This document shows positions 1-8,457 of a stretch of 64,000 bases of DNA, piece by piece (positions within the stretch are counted from its first letter, which is position 1; every line of letters begins with the position of its first letter). The stretch is taken from NCBI RefSeq assembly GCF_020686965.1, contig NZ_JAJEPS010000008.1, positions 1 to 64,000 of the forward strand, read 5' to 3'. The position numbers and the translations under genes were made by a program. The DNA is from Hominiventricola filiformis. GTDB taxonomy: Bacteria > Bacillota > Clostridia > Lachnospirales > Lachnospiraceae. The notes under the pieces are model-generated. The model worked only from the letters and a program-made list of their open reading frames with translations. It searched no databases and was not told the origin of the DNA.

Positions 1-1
1 T

Positions 2-193
2 CTGGAAGAAGCAAAAGAATACTGGAAAAAAGAAGCAGCGGAAGAGGCAACAAAAGAGGCAACCAGTAGAACGTTAGACAGGGCTGGAAAACTTTTCGAT
101 CTTTTGTTGTCACAGAAAAAATATGATGAAGCAAGAAGAGCAGCAACGGATGCGGAGTATCGAATGAAGTTATTTGAATTGTATGGCATCTAA
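2..193 (+). CDS. C-terminal end of an unidentified protein (possibly Rpn-type nuclease/transposase family)
   Basis: Open frame from the window edge to TAA at 191-193, giving 63 residues that are rich in Lys, Glu, Ala and Arg and predicted helical. The end reads LFDLLLSQKKYDEARRAA and finishes in KLFELYGI. A charged helical tail of this kind resembles the C-terminus of Rpn/PD-(D/E)XK 'putative transposase' proteins, but the catalytic part lies outside the window, so the family is only a guess. The gene converges on the regulator that ends at 274. Confidence 0.45.
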   Translation: MEEAKEYWKKEAAEEATKEATSRTLDRAGKLFDLLLSQKKYDEARRAATDAEYRMKLFELYGI

Positions 194-210
194 GCTGTCA
201 GGAAGTTTGA

Positions 211-250
211 CATCGGGGTAGTTCGTTGGAACTGCCTCGATGCTATTTTA
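211..250. terminator. Bidirectional hairpin between convergent genes
   Basis: A 14-bp stem (211-224 with 229-242, two G-T wobbles) closes a GTTG loop, followed by CTATTTTA on the plus strand. It sits between the plus gene ending at 193 and the minus gene ending at 274, as expected for a shared rho-independent terminator. The T-tract is weak. Confidence 0.6.
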
Positions 251-273
251 ACAGCGACCCAGGCAAGCCTTAT

Positions 274-2181
274 TTATGATGTGATGCCATATTTTTTCAT
301 CTTCCGCCACAGTGTGCTGGTATCGATATGAAGTGCAGCAGCAGTTTCCTTGCGGCTGCCGTTATGCTCACGGAGAGCAGAGATGATCTCCTCTGCTTCG
401 TCAGATTTGGCACAGGAAGTTTTTGTGGCAGACACAGGAGTCGAAGTGGCATTTGTGCCGGAAGCAATGGAGATATCTTCCATAGTTGCGGTTCCGTTTT
501 CACACAGGACACAGAGTCGTTCACAGAAGTTGCGTAATTCCCGGACGTTGCCTTCCCATGGTTGTTGAAGAATCCAGCGTTGAGCATGCTCATCAAGATC
601 TTTGAGAATACATCCGGTTTTCTGGCGTTCCAGGTTGATATAGCATTCGGTCAGTTCCAGAAGATCCTGTTCGCGTTTGCGAAGAGGAGGCAGTTCCAGT
701 CTGAGGACATCGATGCGGTACAGCAGATCCTGACGGAAAGAGCCATCTTTTACTGCGGCCTGCATGTCTTTATTGGCAGCAGCGATGATCCGGACATTGA
801 CCGGGATCATCTGGCTTCCGCCAAGACGCATGATTTCCCGTTCCTGAATGACTCGCAGAAGTCTTGCCTGAAGATTGATAGCCATATCTCCGATTTCATC
901 GAGAAACAGAGTGCCATTATGGGCAAGCTCAAACAGGCCGGCTTTTCCGCCTTTTATGGCTCCGGTGAAAGCTCCTTCCATATATCCGAACAACTCACTT
1001 TCCAGCAGAGATTCTGGAAGAGCAGCGCAGTTGATGGCTACAAACGGACCGTTTCTGCGGCTGCTGGCATTGTGGATACTTTGAGCAAACAGTTCTTTTC
1101 CGGTGCCGGTTTCTCCATGAATAAATACATTAGATTCTGCATGGGCATATTTGCGGGCGGTCTGAATAGTTTCTTTCATAATCCGACTGTTGCCGACGAT
1201 GTGTTCAAAATGATATTTTGCACGAAGCCCTTTACTATGAAGCTGCTTTCTGATGCGTCCTTCATCTTCCTGGATGTTTTCAATATCACGGAAAGTGATA
1301 ATAAAACCATCCGGCTGATCGTTTTTTTCGGAAAGCCGCACACAGTTTACCATATATTGTCGCCTTCCAGAAGTAATCAGCCGCGAGAGAATATTCTGGG
1401 TCTCACTGGTGAGAGAGAGTTCCGGAAGAAAATGAGTCAATGGTTTTCCAATCATCCAGTCTGGTGTATGATGGCGGCCCCGGTCATATTGATTCAGCCG
1501 TTCTGCGGCAAAGCGGTTAACGGAGAGAATATTTCCAGAAATATCAGTAGACACGATTCCTTCAAAAGAGTAGTCCATGATTGCTTGCAGATATTCTCTC
1601 TTTTCTTTTTCGCTTCTGGAAAAGCGCATGGCAGTAATTGCTTCTTCCACCGCCTGATAGATGCTTTCTTTTCCGGATTGCAGCAGAATATAGGGAATAT
1701 TCCTTCTGCTGGCAACCTGACTTAAGGAACGTCCTCCGATGACTGCATCTACACCTTCTTTCAAAAGCTGATCAATTGCCTGATCAAGCATGTCTGAACT
1801 TTTTACCTGGCAGGAGGTGACTTCTACATCATCCAGAATTTCGTTAAAAGAATCAGCACCGAAAATCATATTTGTAGTCCCGATAAAAGCAATCTTTTCG
1901 CAATGATATGTGCGGATGCATTTTTTTGCAGCTTTCATCATGTCAAATGCAGATACCTGAAGTTCAATTTTCGGAATACTGGTTTTGATGGAAGCGGCGG
2001 TAAATCCACGTGCGATGATAATATCAGCGGCATCATTTTCAATGTCGAGATGTCCACCGATCTCAGCCAGACGAATATCATAGCTGATCTCTTCTTCCTT
2101 CAGGGATGCAACTTCCTGAAAGACCTGTTTTACACTCTGTTCTACTTCCAGATATGGGATTACAAAAAGAATTCGAAGCAT
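274..2181 (-). CDS. PrpR-type sigma-54-dependent transcriptional activator
   Basis: Bacterial enhancer-binding protein of 635 residues. Order: PrpR_N-like sensor (about 1-170, starting MLRILFVIPYLEVEQ), PAS domain (about 190-300), AAA+ ATPase with Walker A GETGTGKE near residue 356, the sigma-54 contact loop GAFTGA near 402 and Walker B region LFLDEIGDM, then a Fis-type helix-turn-helix at the end (NGSRKETAAALHIDTSTLWR). It should activate RpoN-dependent promoters in response to a small ligand or signal. The frame is open upstream to 2307, but ATG at 2181 has a GAGGAGA site in front and begins exactly where the PrpR_N fold should, so that start is chosen. No target gene with a clear -24/-12 promoter was seen nearby. 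A paralogue lies at 53147-55069. Confidence 0.9.
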   Translation of the reverse strand: MLRILFVIPYLEVEQSVKQVFQEVASLKEEEISYDIRLAEIGGHLDIENDAADIIIARGFTAASIKTSIPKIELQVSAFDMMKAAKKCIRTYHCEKIAFIGTTNMIFGADSFNEILDDVEVTSCQVKSSDMLDQAIDQLLKEGVDAVIGGRSLSQVASRRNIPYILLQSGKESIYQAVEEAITAMRFSRSEKEKREYLQAIMDYSFEGIVSTDISGNILSVNRFAAERLNQYDRGRHHTPDWMIGKPLTHFLPELSLTSETQNILSRLITSGRRQYMVNCVRLSEKNDQPDGFIITFRDIENIQEDEGRIRKQLHSKGLRAKYHFEHIVGNSRIMKETIQTARKYAHAESNVFIHGETGTGKELFAQSIHNASSRRNGPFVAINCAALPESLLESELFGYMEGAFTGAIKGGKAGLFELAHNGTLFLDEIGDMAINLQARLLRVIQEREIMRLGGSQMIPVNVRIIAAANKDMQAAVKDGSFRQDLLYRIDVLRLELPPLRKREQDLLELTECYINLERQKTGCILKDLDEHAQRWILQQPWEGNVRELRNFCERLCVLCENGTATMEDISIASGTNATSTPVSATKTSCAKSDEAEEIISALREHNGSRKETAAALHIDTSTLWRKMKKYGITS

Positions 2182-2209
2182 AAGATGAATCTCCTCGTAT
2201 GACGGAAAA

Positions 2210-2237
2210 TATATACTTAGTTTAGCACAGGAATCAA
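2210..2237 (-). promoter_or_regulatory. Putative sigma-A promoter of the PrpR-type regulator
   Basis: On the minus strand TTGATT (2232-2237), a 16-bp spacer and TATATA (2210-2215) lie about 30 bp upstream of the chosen ATG. Match is moderate and the surrounding region is AT-rich. The remainder of the divergent interval 2238-2440 shows no clear signal for the plus-strand gene. Confidence 0.4.
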
Positions 2238-2440
2238 AAAGAGACAATTCTGGGACCGAAACTGAACAATATTTTTCTATAATCAAAAGATATGTACATA
2301 AAAACAAAAGATATTACCTTTCTTTTTAAAAATAAATCGGTATTAATGTAGTCCATCAGATAGAAAGCAGACAACGGTGTTTGTAAAAAATACCATTGCC
2401 TGTTTTTTTAGTTTACAGCAGACGGGATGGAGTGTATGCC

Positions 2441-3055
2441 ATGGAAAAGAAATATATCGTAACCATTACCCGTGAATTCGGAAGTATGGGAAGACCCATT
2501 ACAAGAAGACTGTCAGAACTTCTGAATGTGGAATTCTATGACAGAGACATTGTAGAGGAAACAGCAAGGCAGATGAATCTGCCGCTTTCGGTAGTTAGTA
2601 CCAATGAAGAGAGCCAGGGCGGTATCTATGCAAAAATGAAATCTCCCCTTGGAAAATTTTCTTCAGAAAAGCAGAATGAAATTTTCAGAGTACAGTCAGA
2701 GATCATTAGAAAGCTGGCAGCAAAAGAGTCCTGCGTAATTGTAGGAAGATGTGCAGAATATGTATTAAAAGACTATTCCAACTGTTTCAATACTTATATC
2801 TATGCTCCCTTTGAAAAAAGGATCGAGAACTGTGTGACACAGCTTGGCATGGAAGAGGATGTGGCTATAAAAATGATCATGGAGGTCGATAAGGCCAGAC
2901 GGAAGTATCATAAGAAATATACCAATTACTATCCGTCTGACCTGAACAACCGGAATCTGATGATCGACAGCAGTTTCTTCGGAGTAGAAGGAACGGCACA
3001 GATGGTAGCGGATATCGTAAGAAAGCATTTCGGAGAGTCCGAGACAATTGCATAA
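2441..3055 (+). CDS. Cytidylate kinase-like family protein
   Basis: 204 residues, P-loop nucleoside-monophosphate kinase-like fold. The N-terminus reads YIVTITREFGSMGRPITRRL, where GSMGRPI replaces the classical GxxGxGK loop; this is typical of the cytidylate kinase-like family (PF13189) found in Firmicutes rather than of housekeeping Cmk. ARRKYHKKYTN near the C-terminus is the other conserved patch. Substrate is not established for this family. ATG 2441 is preferred over the upstream in-frame start at 2396 because the family begins at this point and a GGATGGAG site precedes it. Followed directly by a terminator. Confidence 0.8.
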   Translation: MEKKYIVTITREFGSMGRPITRRLSELLNVEFYDRDIVEETARQMNLPLSVVSTNEESQGGIYAKMKSPLGKFSSEKQNEIFRVQSEIIRKLAAKESCVIVGRCAEYVLKDYSNCFNTYIYAPFEKRIENCVTQLGMEEDVAIKMIMEVDKARRKYHKKYTNYYPSDLNNRNLMIDSSFFGVEGTAQMVADIVRKHFGESETIA

Positions 3056-3068
3056 TTTATCTGAGAGA

Positions 3069-3110
3069 AACGATGGTGTTTTCATAAAAGAAAATACTGT
3101 CGTTTTTTTA
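3069..3110 (+). terminator. Rho-independent terminator after the kinase-like gene
   Basis: 15-bp stem with three wobble pairs (3069-3083 with 3090-3104), loop ATAAAA, followed by a run of T. Confidence 0.8.
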
Positions 3111-3135
3111 TAACAGAAAGACGAGGAGGAATATT

Positions 3136-3339
3136 ATGAGAAGAAAGACAAGATGGATGGCGCTGTTCATGGCAGCAGCAATGATGATGACCGGATGCGG
3201 AAGCTCAGGAAGCACAGAAAGTACAGATGCAGCAGCTGACACTGCAAGTGCTGCGGAATCTGTATCAACAGATACCTCTTCCGCCGGTGGAACACACAGA
3301 GCTGTCCCACAAGCTGGAAGAATACACAGGGGTGTATGA
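3136..3339 (+). pseudogene. Truncated lipoprotein: signal peptide and linker only
   Basis: A strong AGGAGG site precedes ATG 3136. The first 20 residues form a lipoprotein signal (MRRKTRWMALFMAAAMMMTG, then Cys) followed by a Ser/Thr/Ala/Asp-rich linker like that of the neighbouring DUF3048 lipoprotein. The frame then runs into unrelated DNA and stops after 67 codons with no folded domain. It looks like the 5' end of a lipoprotein gene that was fused by deletion to the fragment at 3287. Whether the short product is made is unknown. Confidence 0.6.
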
Positions 3340-3600
3340 AAATCCTGCCTATGGGGAACTGAAGGTGGAGCTGGCGAAGAATGGCCTGTATCTCCACTTT
3401 AAAGACTGGCTGCTTCCTATGGAACATTTTCATTATGATACTTTTCGGGTACGCGGGGTAAAAGAAGACACGATTTTTATTACCATGCCTCTTTTTTTCT
3501 TCGGGGGTGAGCAGATGCAGAAAGTGATGTTTTACGATAAGGCAGGATTGCTGGCGGAACAGATCAAAAATATGGAATTCTGGACGATGCATCAGGAATT
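3287..3600 (+). pseudogene. Remnant of a serine beta-lactamase-like hydrolase (C-terminal DUF3471-type domain)
   Basis: In a different frame from the lipoprotein start, the translation HKLEEYTGVYENPAYGELKV ... MEHFHYDTFRV is the typical C-terminal beta domain of class C beta-lactamase-like serine hydrolases. The catalytic domain with its SxxK motif is absent upstream. The fragment has no start site of its own and is broken at both ends, so it is a relic. Confidence 0.6.
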
Positions 3601-3648
3601 TCTGCTGCTGGATACTGCCCGGACGGAAGAAGAACTGGTGCGATTTTT

Positions 3649-4122
3649 GTGGCGGATAAAACGAAATACAGAATGTATGAGAAGCTGGTCAGCGGAAGAC
3701 CCTGGCTTGAGAAACTGTTGTGCAGGGAAGAATTCACAAGCCATGGTATGGTGTCTCCGAAAAATATGGAAGACGTCATCACAGACTGGGAGGGCTGCTT
3801 CCAGAGAGTCAAGGTGCTTCTTGACAAATACCGCCTGATGGAAGACCGGCAGATAGGAAGGATTGCTTCCTGGGTTATGGAACATGTGGATGAAAAAGTA
3901 ACGCTGGAAAATGTGGCGGCGGATGTTGCAGCTGCAGTCGGTTATTCCAGTGCCGAGTATTTTTTCCAGAATATTCAGAAAGAAAACAGGTGTCACACCA
4001 GCTGTCTGGCAGAAAGACAGGAACAGTCTGCAGAAAAATTGACACTTCATTTTGAAGACGCTATAATATTTTTGAATTCAAAAAAGGATGCGTGTGGCAA
4101 TGAAGAAAAAAGAGCAGAATAA
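3649..4122 (+). pseudogene. Remnant of an AraC-type (YesN-like) response regulator C-terminus
   Basis: The frame starting at GTG 3649 reads IGRIASWVMEHVDEKVTLEN followed by VGYSSAEYFFQNIQKEN, which recalls the two helix-turn-helix halves of AraC regulators (IxxYIxxHxxxxxSLxxVA and YFxxxFKKE). The stretch between them is shortened and the end degenerates. The receiver domain is missing. The promoter of the next gene (4039-4067) lies inside this frame and the frame overlaps the next start, both of which argue that it is no longer a working gene. Confidence 0.5.
4039..4067 (+). promoter_or_regulatory. Perfect-consensus sigma-A promoter for the L,D-transpeptidase
   Basis: TTGACA (4039-4044), 17-bp spacer, TATAAT (4062-4067). 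Transcription should start near 4074, only 15-25 bases before the coding start. Confidence 0.85.
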
Positions 4123-5587
4123 AAAGCGTTTTCCTGTACTGACCGTAATTTTTTGTGTGCTGATACTTGGGGCACTTGGTGTCTATGCAGGTGGTGTCTT
4201 TTATTATCAAAATCATTTTGTAAATGGAACTGTGATTGATAAAGCGGATGTATCCGGCATGACGCTGGAGGAATTAAGCGGTCAGGTGCAGGACTATATG
4301 CTGCAGATTACAGAGCGGAAGAGCGATGGCAGTACGCTGGATGAAGATATTCAGGGAACCTCCATCGGGCTTGGATACTCTTCCATGGAGCCGCTGGAAA
4401 CGATTATGAGGGAACAGAATGTGTGGCTGTGGTTTTTGAAACCGGGTACGGCGCATGAACTGGAAAAGGTGATTTCCTACGACGAATCTATGCTGGAACA
4501 GGCAGTCGACGGACTGAAAGGATTTGACAGTTCTTTTGCATCTGCTCCGACAGATGCGTATATCAGTGATTATGTAGAGGGCAGCGGATTCTCCATCATT
4601 TCGGAAACGCAGGGAAATGAACTGAAGAAGGAACAGACACTGGATGTGATCCGGGCAGCGGTAGAGGGTCTTGAGAATTATGTCAATCTGGAGGAAGCAG
4701 ACTGTTACGAAGTGCCGGAGATTACGTCGGAAAATGAAGAGCTGAAGGCACTGCTTGAGAAAATGCAGAAATATGCAGGTATCAGCATTACATATACGTT
4801 TGGAGAGAATAAGGAAGTGTTGGATGGTCCTACCATTTCTTCCTGGCTTCATGTAGATGGATTTGAAGTGGAGCTTGATACGGCACAGGTGGAAAATTAT
4901 GTGGCGACCCTTCGAAAAAAATATGATACCATCTTCCGCCCGAGAACGTTTATGACCAGTTATGGGCAGGAAGTCACGATTGATGGCGGAGACTACGGCT
5001 GGTGGATGAATTATGACAAAGAAGCGGAAGAACTGGAAGCCATGATTGAAAAAGGTGAAAGCGGAGAGCGGACGCCGGTCTACTATCAGACGGCAGCTTC
5101 CTATGGTACGCCGGATTATGGAACGACCTATGTGGAGATTAATCTGACAGCGCAGCATCTTTTCTTCTACCAGGACGGAAAGCTGATGATGGAGTCCGAT
5201 TTTGTATCCGGCAATTCGGCAAAAGGATATGATACTCCGGCAGGTGTCTACAGCATTACTTATAAACAGAGAGATGCGACACTGACCGGCGAAAACTATC
5301 AGACGCCGGTATCCTACTGGATGCCGTTCAACAAGAATATCGGCATGCATGATGCAAACTGGAGATCCAGCTTTGGCGGAACCATTTACAAGACAAAAGG
5401 ATCCCACGGATGCATCAATATGCCGCCTGCGAAAGCACAGGAAATGTACAGTTATGTGCAGAAAGGAACACCGGTCATCTGCTATCATCTGGCAGGCACG
5501 GAACGGCCTTCCGAGCAGGAGAAGGGGGCCCCCACCGAAGGCAGTGAGGCAGCGGATACTTCTGCTGAGACAGATACTGTGCAATAA
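4088..5587 (+). CDS. L,D-transpeptidase (YkuD domain) with N-terminal membrane anchor
   Basis: About 499 residues. A single membrane segment near residues 18-40 anchors the protein; the middle region (about 50-330) is the peptidoglycan-binding-4 type repeat seen in Clostridia enzymes; the YkuD catalytic domain (about 345-475) holds the HxxG...SHGCxN signature: IGMHDANW and, near residue 438, KGSHGCINMP with the nucleophile Cys. It should form 3-3 cross-links or attach stem peptides in the wall, acting outside the membrane. The tail is acidic and low-complexity. Start is uncertain: ATG 4088 lies right behind AAAAAGG, while GTG 4094 or ATG 4100 have better spacing to it. Confidence 0.9.
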   Translation: MRVAMKKKEQNKKRFPVLTVIFCVLILGALGVYAGGVFYYQNHFVNGTVIDKADVSGMTLEELSGQVQDYMLQITERKSDGSTLDEDIQGTSIGLGYSSMEPLETIMREQNVWLWFLKPGTAHELEKVISYDESMLEQAVDGLKGFDSSFASAPTDAYISDYVEGSGFSIISETQGNELKKEQTLDVIRAAVEGLENYVNLEEADCYEVPEITSENEELKALLEKMQKYAGISITYTFGENKEVLDGPTISSWLHVDGFEVELDTAQVENYVATLRKKYDTIFRPRTFMTSYGQEVTIDGGDYGWWMNYDKEAEELEAMIEKGESGERTPVYYQTAASYGTPDYGTTYVEINLTAQHLFFYQDGKLMMESDFVSGNSAKGYDTPAGVYSITYKQRDATLTGENYQTPVSYWMPFNKNIGMHDANWRSSFGGTIYKTKGSHGCINMPPAKAQEMYSYVQKGTPVICYHLAGTERPSEQEKGAPTEGSEAADTSAETDTVQ

Positions 5588-5627
5588 TAACAATATCTTC
5601 AGTTTTCTTAAATATCTGTTAAGAAGG

Positions 5628-5656
5628 TTTCAAAACAGGCAAAAATAGTGTATAAT
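5628..5656 (+). promoter_or_regulatory. Putative sigma-A promoter of the DUF3048 lipoprotein gene
   Basis: TATAAT at 5651-5656 with a weak -35 (TTTCAA, 5628-5633) at 17-bp spacing, about 35 bp upstream of the start. Confidence 0.5.
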
Positions 5657-5690
5657 TATTTTTAAATTTATGGAGAAAGGATTTTTTTAC

Positions 5691-6815
5691 ATGAAGAAAA
5701 AGACATTACTTCTGTTCCTGTCCGCAGCACTGGCATGTACCATGCTGACTGGATGTGGTGGAAGCTCCGATGATGCAGCAGCTCCGACCGTGACTGATGT
5801 TTCAGAGGGAGAGAATACAGAAGAAGCAGACGAACCCACAGATGCCGCCGAGGAGGAAGCTTCGGCTGAGGAAGAGACCCGTGAGGGAATGTACCGCAGT
5901 GAGCTGACCAACGAGTGGATTGATGAGAGTCTCCAGAATCAACGTCCGGTTGCGATCATGGTAGATAATGAGAAGACTGCTCTTCCCCATTACGGACTGA
6001 ACGATGCTGATATCGTCTATGAGATGATGAACAGTACCGCAAACGGAGAGATTACCCGTTTCATGGCTCTTTTCAAAGACTGGGGCAGTATCAAACAGGT
6101 AGGAAGTATCCGAAGTGTACGTCCGACGAACTTTATGATTGCTCCGGAGTACAATGCTGTAGTCATTCATGATGGAGGTCCTTTCTATATTGATGCATAC
6201 CTGAAGAATCCGTGGGTAGAACATTTAAGCGGTGGATTCGCACGTATCAAGAATGGAAAGCCGAGAGAGTTTACCGAGTACGTAACCACTGGTGAGGTTG
6301 AGAAACGTATGAAGGCAGCAGGATACTCTACCGAGTATAATGATTACGCCCAGGGAAATCACTGGCTGTTTGCAAGCGAGTCCAATCCGGTAGATCTGTC
6401 TGAAGCAGCAGATTCCAAGGACTGCACTCTGGTGGATCTGCCCTTTGATCACAATGGATCCCAGCTTGACTATGATGCAGCAAGCAATACCTATCTCTAT
6501 TCTGAGTATGGTGCGAAACATGTGGATCCGCTGGATGATAACAAACAGATGGCATTCACCAATGTTATCCTGCAGTGCGCACCGGTAACGCAGTATGATG
6601 CAAACGGCTATATGCAGTTCAACATTCTGAACTCCACTGGAGAAGGATATTATATCACCGGAGGAAAGGCAATTCCGGTCACCTGGTCTAAAGGTCATGA
6701 CATGTCCCCGACCAAGTTCTACAAGGAAGATGGTACTGAGATCACTCTGAATACTGGTAAGACTTATATCGCATTGGTAAGAGACAGCAGATGGAGCGAG
6801 CTGGTGCTTAAATAA
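5691..6815 (+). CDS. DUF3048 (YerB-like) lipoprotein
   Basis: 374 residues with a lipoprotein signal peptide (MKKKTLLLFLSAALACTMLT then GC) and a Glu/Asp/Ala-rich linker to about residue 70. The two DUF3048 domains follow: RPVAIMVDNEKTALPHYGLN and GSIRSVRPTNFM in the first, VTWSKGHDMSPTKFY in the second. The family is widespread in Firmicutes (B. subtilis YerB) and surface-anchored, with no settled biochemical function. ATG 5691 is chosen over 5670 because GGAGAAAGG lies between them and the signal peptide starts here. Follows the L,D-transpeptidase, so a wall-related role is plausible, but that is inference. Confidence 0.9.
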   Translation: MKKKTLLLFLSAALACTMLTGCGGSSDDAAAPTVTDVSEGENTEEADEPTDAAEEEASAEEETREGMYRSELTNEWIDESLQNQRPVAIMVDNEKTALPHYGLNDADIVYEMMNSTANGEITRFMALFKDWGSIKQVGSIRSVRPTNFMIAPEYNAVVIHDGGPFYIDAYLKNPWVEHLSGGFARIKNGKPREFTEYVTTGEVEKRMKAAGYSTEYNDYAQGNHWLFASESNPVDLSEAADSKDCTLVDLPFDHNGSQLDYDAASNTYLYSEYGAKHVDPLDDNKQMAFTNVILQCAPVTQYDANGYMQFNILNSTGEGYYITGGKAIPVTWSKGHDMSPTKFYKEDGTEITLNTGKTYIALVRDSRWSELVLK

Positions 6816-6821
6816 AAACAA

Positions 6822-6866
6822 TAATAAAATCCGGAGCGGAATTTTCCGCATCCGGATTTTATTTTG
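6822..6866. terminator. Bidirectional terminator between the DUF3048 and citrate synthase genes
   Basis: Perfect 10-bp stem AAAATCCGGA (6826-6835) with TCCGGATTTT (6851-6860), flanked by A and T runs on both sides, placed between convergent genes. Confidence 0.85.
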
Positions 6867-6880
6867 CGTAAAAAACGATG

Positions 6881-8233
6881 TTATAAAGTGTCGCAGGGCA
6901 GTTCCCGTTCCTGCATCACACTCTTGTAGGCAGGACGGATAATTTTGTTCATGCCGACAATCTCTTCCAGACGATGGGCACTCCAGCCGACGATTCTTGC
7001 GATGGCGAAGATGGGTGTGTAAAGCTCTACCGGAATATCCAGCATGTCATAGACAAATCCGCTGTAGAAGTCTACATTGGGACTGACACCTTTGTAGATC
7101 TTTCTTTTTTCTGCAATCAGTTCAGGAGCCAGGGTTTCGATGTTATTGTAGAGAAGCATATCTTCTTCCCGGTGCTTGGCTTTTGCCAGCTGTTCCACAA
7201 AACCTTTAAATACCCGTTCTCTTGGATCGGACAGAGAATAAACTGCATGTCCCATACCATAGATCAGACCTTTGTTGTCAAATGCTTCACCAGCCAGAAT
7301 TTTGCTTAAATATTGGCTGATTTCTTCCTTGTCGGAATAGTCGCGGACATGATTCCGGATATCATCCATCATCTCCATAACTTTGATATTGGCGCCACCG
7401 TGTTTGGGACCTTTCAAAGAAGACATGGCTGCCGCAATGGCAGAATAAGTATCAGATCCGGAAGAAGTAACTACACGGGTGGTGAAGGTGGAGTTATTAC
7501 CTCCGCCGTGTTCCATATGAAGGATCAGGGCGACATCCAGTACTTTTGCTTCCAGAAAAGTATACTTCTTATCCGGGCGAAGCATCATGAGCAGATTTTC
7601 CGCAGTGGAAAGATTCGGGTCCGGACGGTGAATATACATGCTCTCGTTTCTGTCATAATGATTGTATGCATGATAACCATAGACGGCCAGCATGGGAAAT
7701 ACACTGATCAGATTCAGACACTGCAGGATGACATTGGAGATTTCCGTGGAATTCAGATTGTCATCGTAGGAGGCAAGGGTCAGAATACTCCGGGTCATGG
7801 AGTTCATAATATCTTTACTGGAAGCCTTCATAATGACATCTCTCGTAAAGTTGGTGGGAAGTTCCCGTCCGGCAGCCAGAAGTTCGGAAAAATCTTTTGC
7901 TTCCTCTGCGGATGGCAGTTCGCCAAAGAGCAGCAGATAGGCTATTTTTTCAAATCCGAAGGAATCCTTTGGAATATGCTGTACCAGATCGGTGACATTG
8001 TATCCCCGATACCAGAGCTTTCCATCGCAGGGCTCTTTTTGACCATTTTCCATACGGAAGGAATCAATTCGTGAAATGTTGGTGAGACCGGTCAGAACGC
8101 CGTTTCCGTTAATGTCACGAAGCCCCCGGTTGACGCCGTATTCTTTGAACAGACTGTCAGGTATGACATCGTGCCCCGTACATAAATTTTTATATTTTTC
8201 TGAAAAAAGCTCCCATTTATCGTTATATCCCAT
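6881..8233 (-). CDS. gltA: Citrate synthase (citrate/2-methylcitrate synthase family)
   Basis: 450 residues. Condenses acetyl-CoA with oxaloacetate to citrate in the cytoplasm. Active-site residues are visible: His in HMEHGGGNNSTF, His in KGPKHGGAN and GMGHAVY, and Asp in NVDFYSGFVYDML. The N-terminal extension (GLRDINGNGVLTGLTNIS) is the form usual in Lachnospiraceae, where a partial, oxidative-branch TCA pathway supplies 2-oxoglutarate and hence glutamate. ATG 8233 has AGGAGA 8 bases upstream. It is monocistronic, with its own promoter and terminator. Specificity for oxaloacetate rather than another acyl partner cannot be read from sequence alone. Confidence 0.93.
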   Translation of the reverse strand: MGYNDKWELFSEKYKNLCTGHDVIPDSLFKEYGVNRGLRDINGNGVLTGLTNISRIDSFRMENGQKEPCDGKLWYRGYNVTDLVQHIPKDSFGFEKIAYLLLFGELPSAEEAKDFSELLAAGRELPTNFTRDVIMKASSKDIMNSMTRSILTLASYDDNLNSTEISNVILQCLNLISVFPMLAVYGYHAYNHYDRNESMYIHRPDPNLSTAENLLMMLRPDKKYTFLEAKVLDVALILHMEHGGGNNSTFTTRVVTSSGSDTYSAIAAAMSSLKGPKHGGANIKVMEMMDDIRNHVRDYSDKEEISQYLSKILAGEAFDNKGLIYGMGHAVYSLSDPRERVFKGFVEQLAKAKHREEDMLLYNNIETLAPELIAEKRKIYKGVSPNVDFYSGFVYDMLDIPVELYTPIFAIARIVGWSAHRLEEIVGMNKIIRPAYKSVMQERELPCDTL

Positions 8234-8261
8234 ATCGTGTCTCCTTTCTTCTGCAAATTCA

Positions 8262-8321
8262 CGAAAACTGGGAAAGTTTTCGATCTATATTATCATAGCA
8301 TAAAGTCGATGCATTCCTCAA
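8262..8321 (-). promoter_or_regulatory. Promoter and leader hairpin of citrate synthase
   Basis: Minus strand TTGAGG (8316-8321), 18-bp spacer, TATGAT (8292-8297). The leader contains an 8-bp inverted repeat (8262-8269 with 8275-8282) close to the transcription start, which could be an operator or a stabilising hairpin. Confidence 0.65.
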
Positions 8322-8367
8322 TCCTTTTTTGCGGGAACCGGAAAAACAAACTTTTTTAAAGGTTTTA

Positions 8368-8398
8368 TCACACTTCCATCACAATTGCCTGCTATAGT
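8368..8398 (+). promoter_or_regulatory. htrA promoter with direct-repeat activator box
   Basis: A TATAGT -10 (8393-8398) has no recognisable -35. In its place lie two copies of TCACA 11 bp apart (8368-8372 and 8379-8383). An 11-bp repeat over the -35 is typical of OmpR/WalR-family response regulators. The same box in the same register lies before the amidase gene at 48037 and a reversed copy before the foldase gene at 15978. Confidence 0.55.
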
Positions 8399-8457
8399 AT
8401 GCTCATAAAGAAAAGAGAAAACAAATCCATTGTAAGAGATGGAAAGGAGCGATAGAT

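Noticed and set aside
562..1725. Plus-strand open frame of 387 codons opposite the first PrpR-type regulator
   Set aside because: Shadow frame; the minus strand encodes all expected AAA+ and helix-turn-helix motifs.
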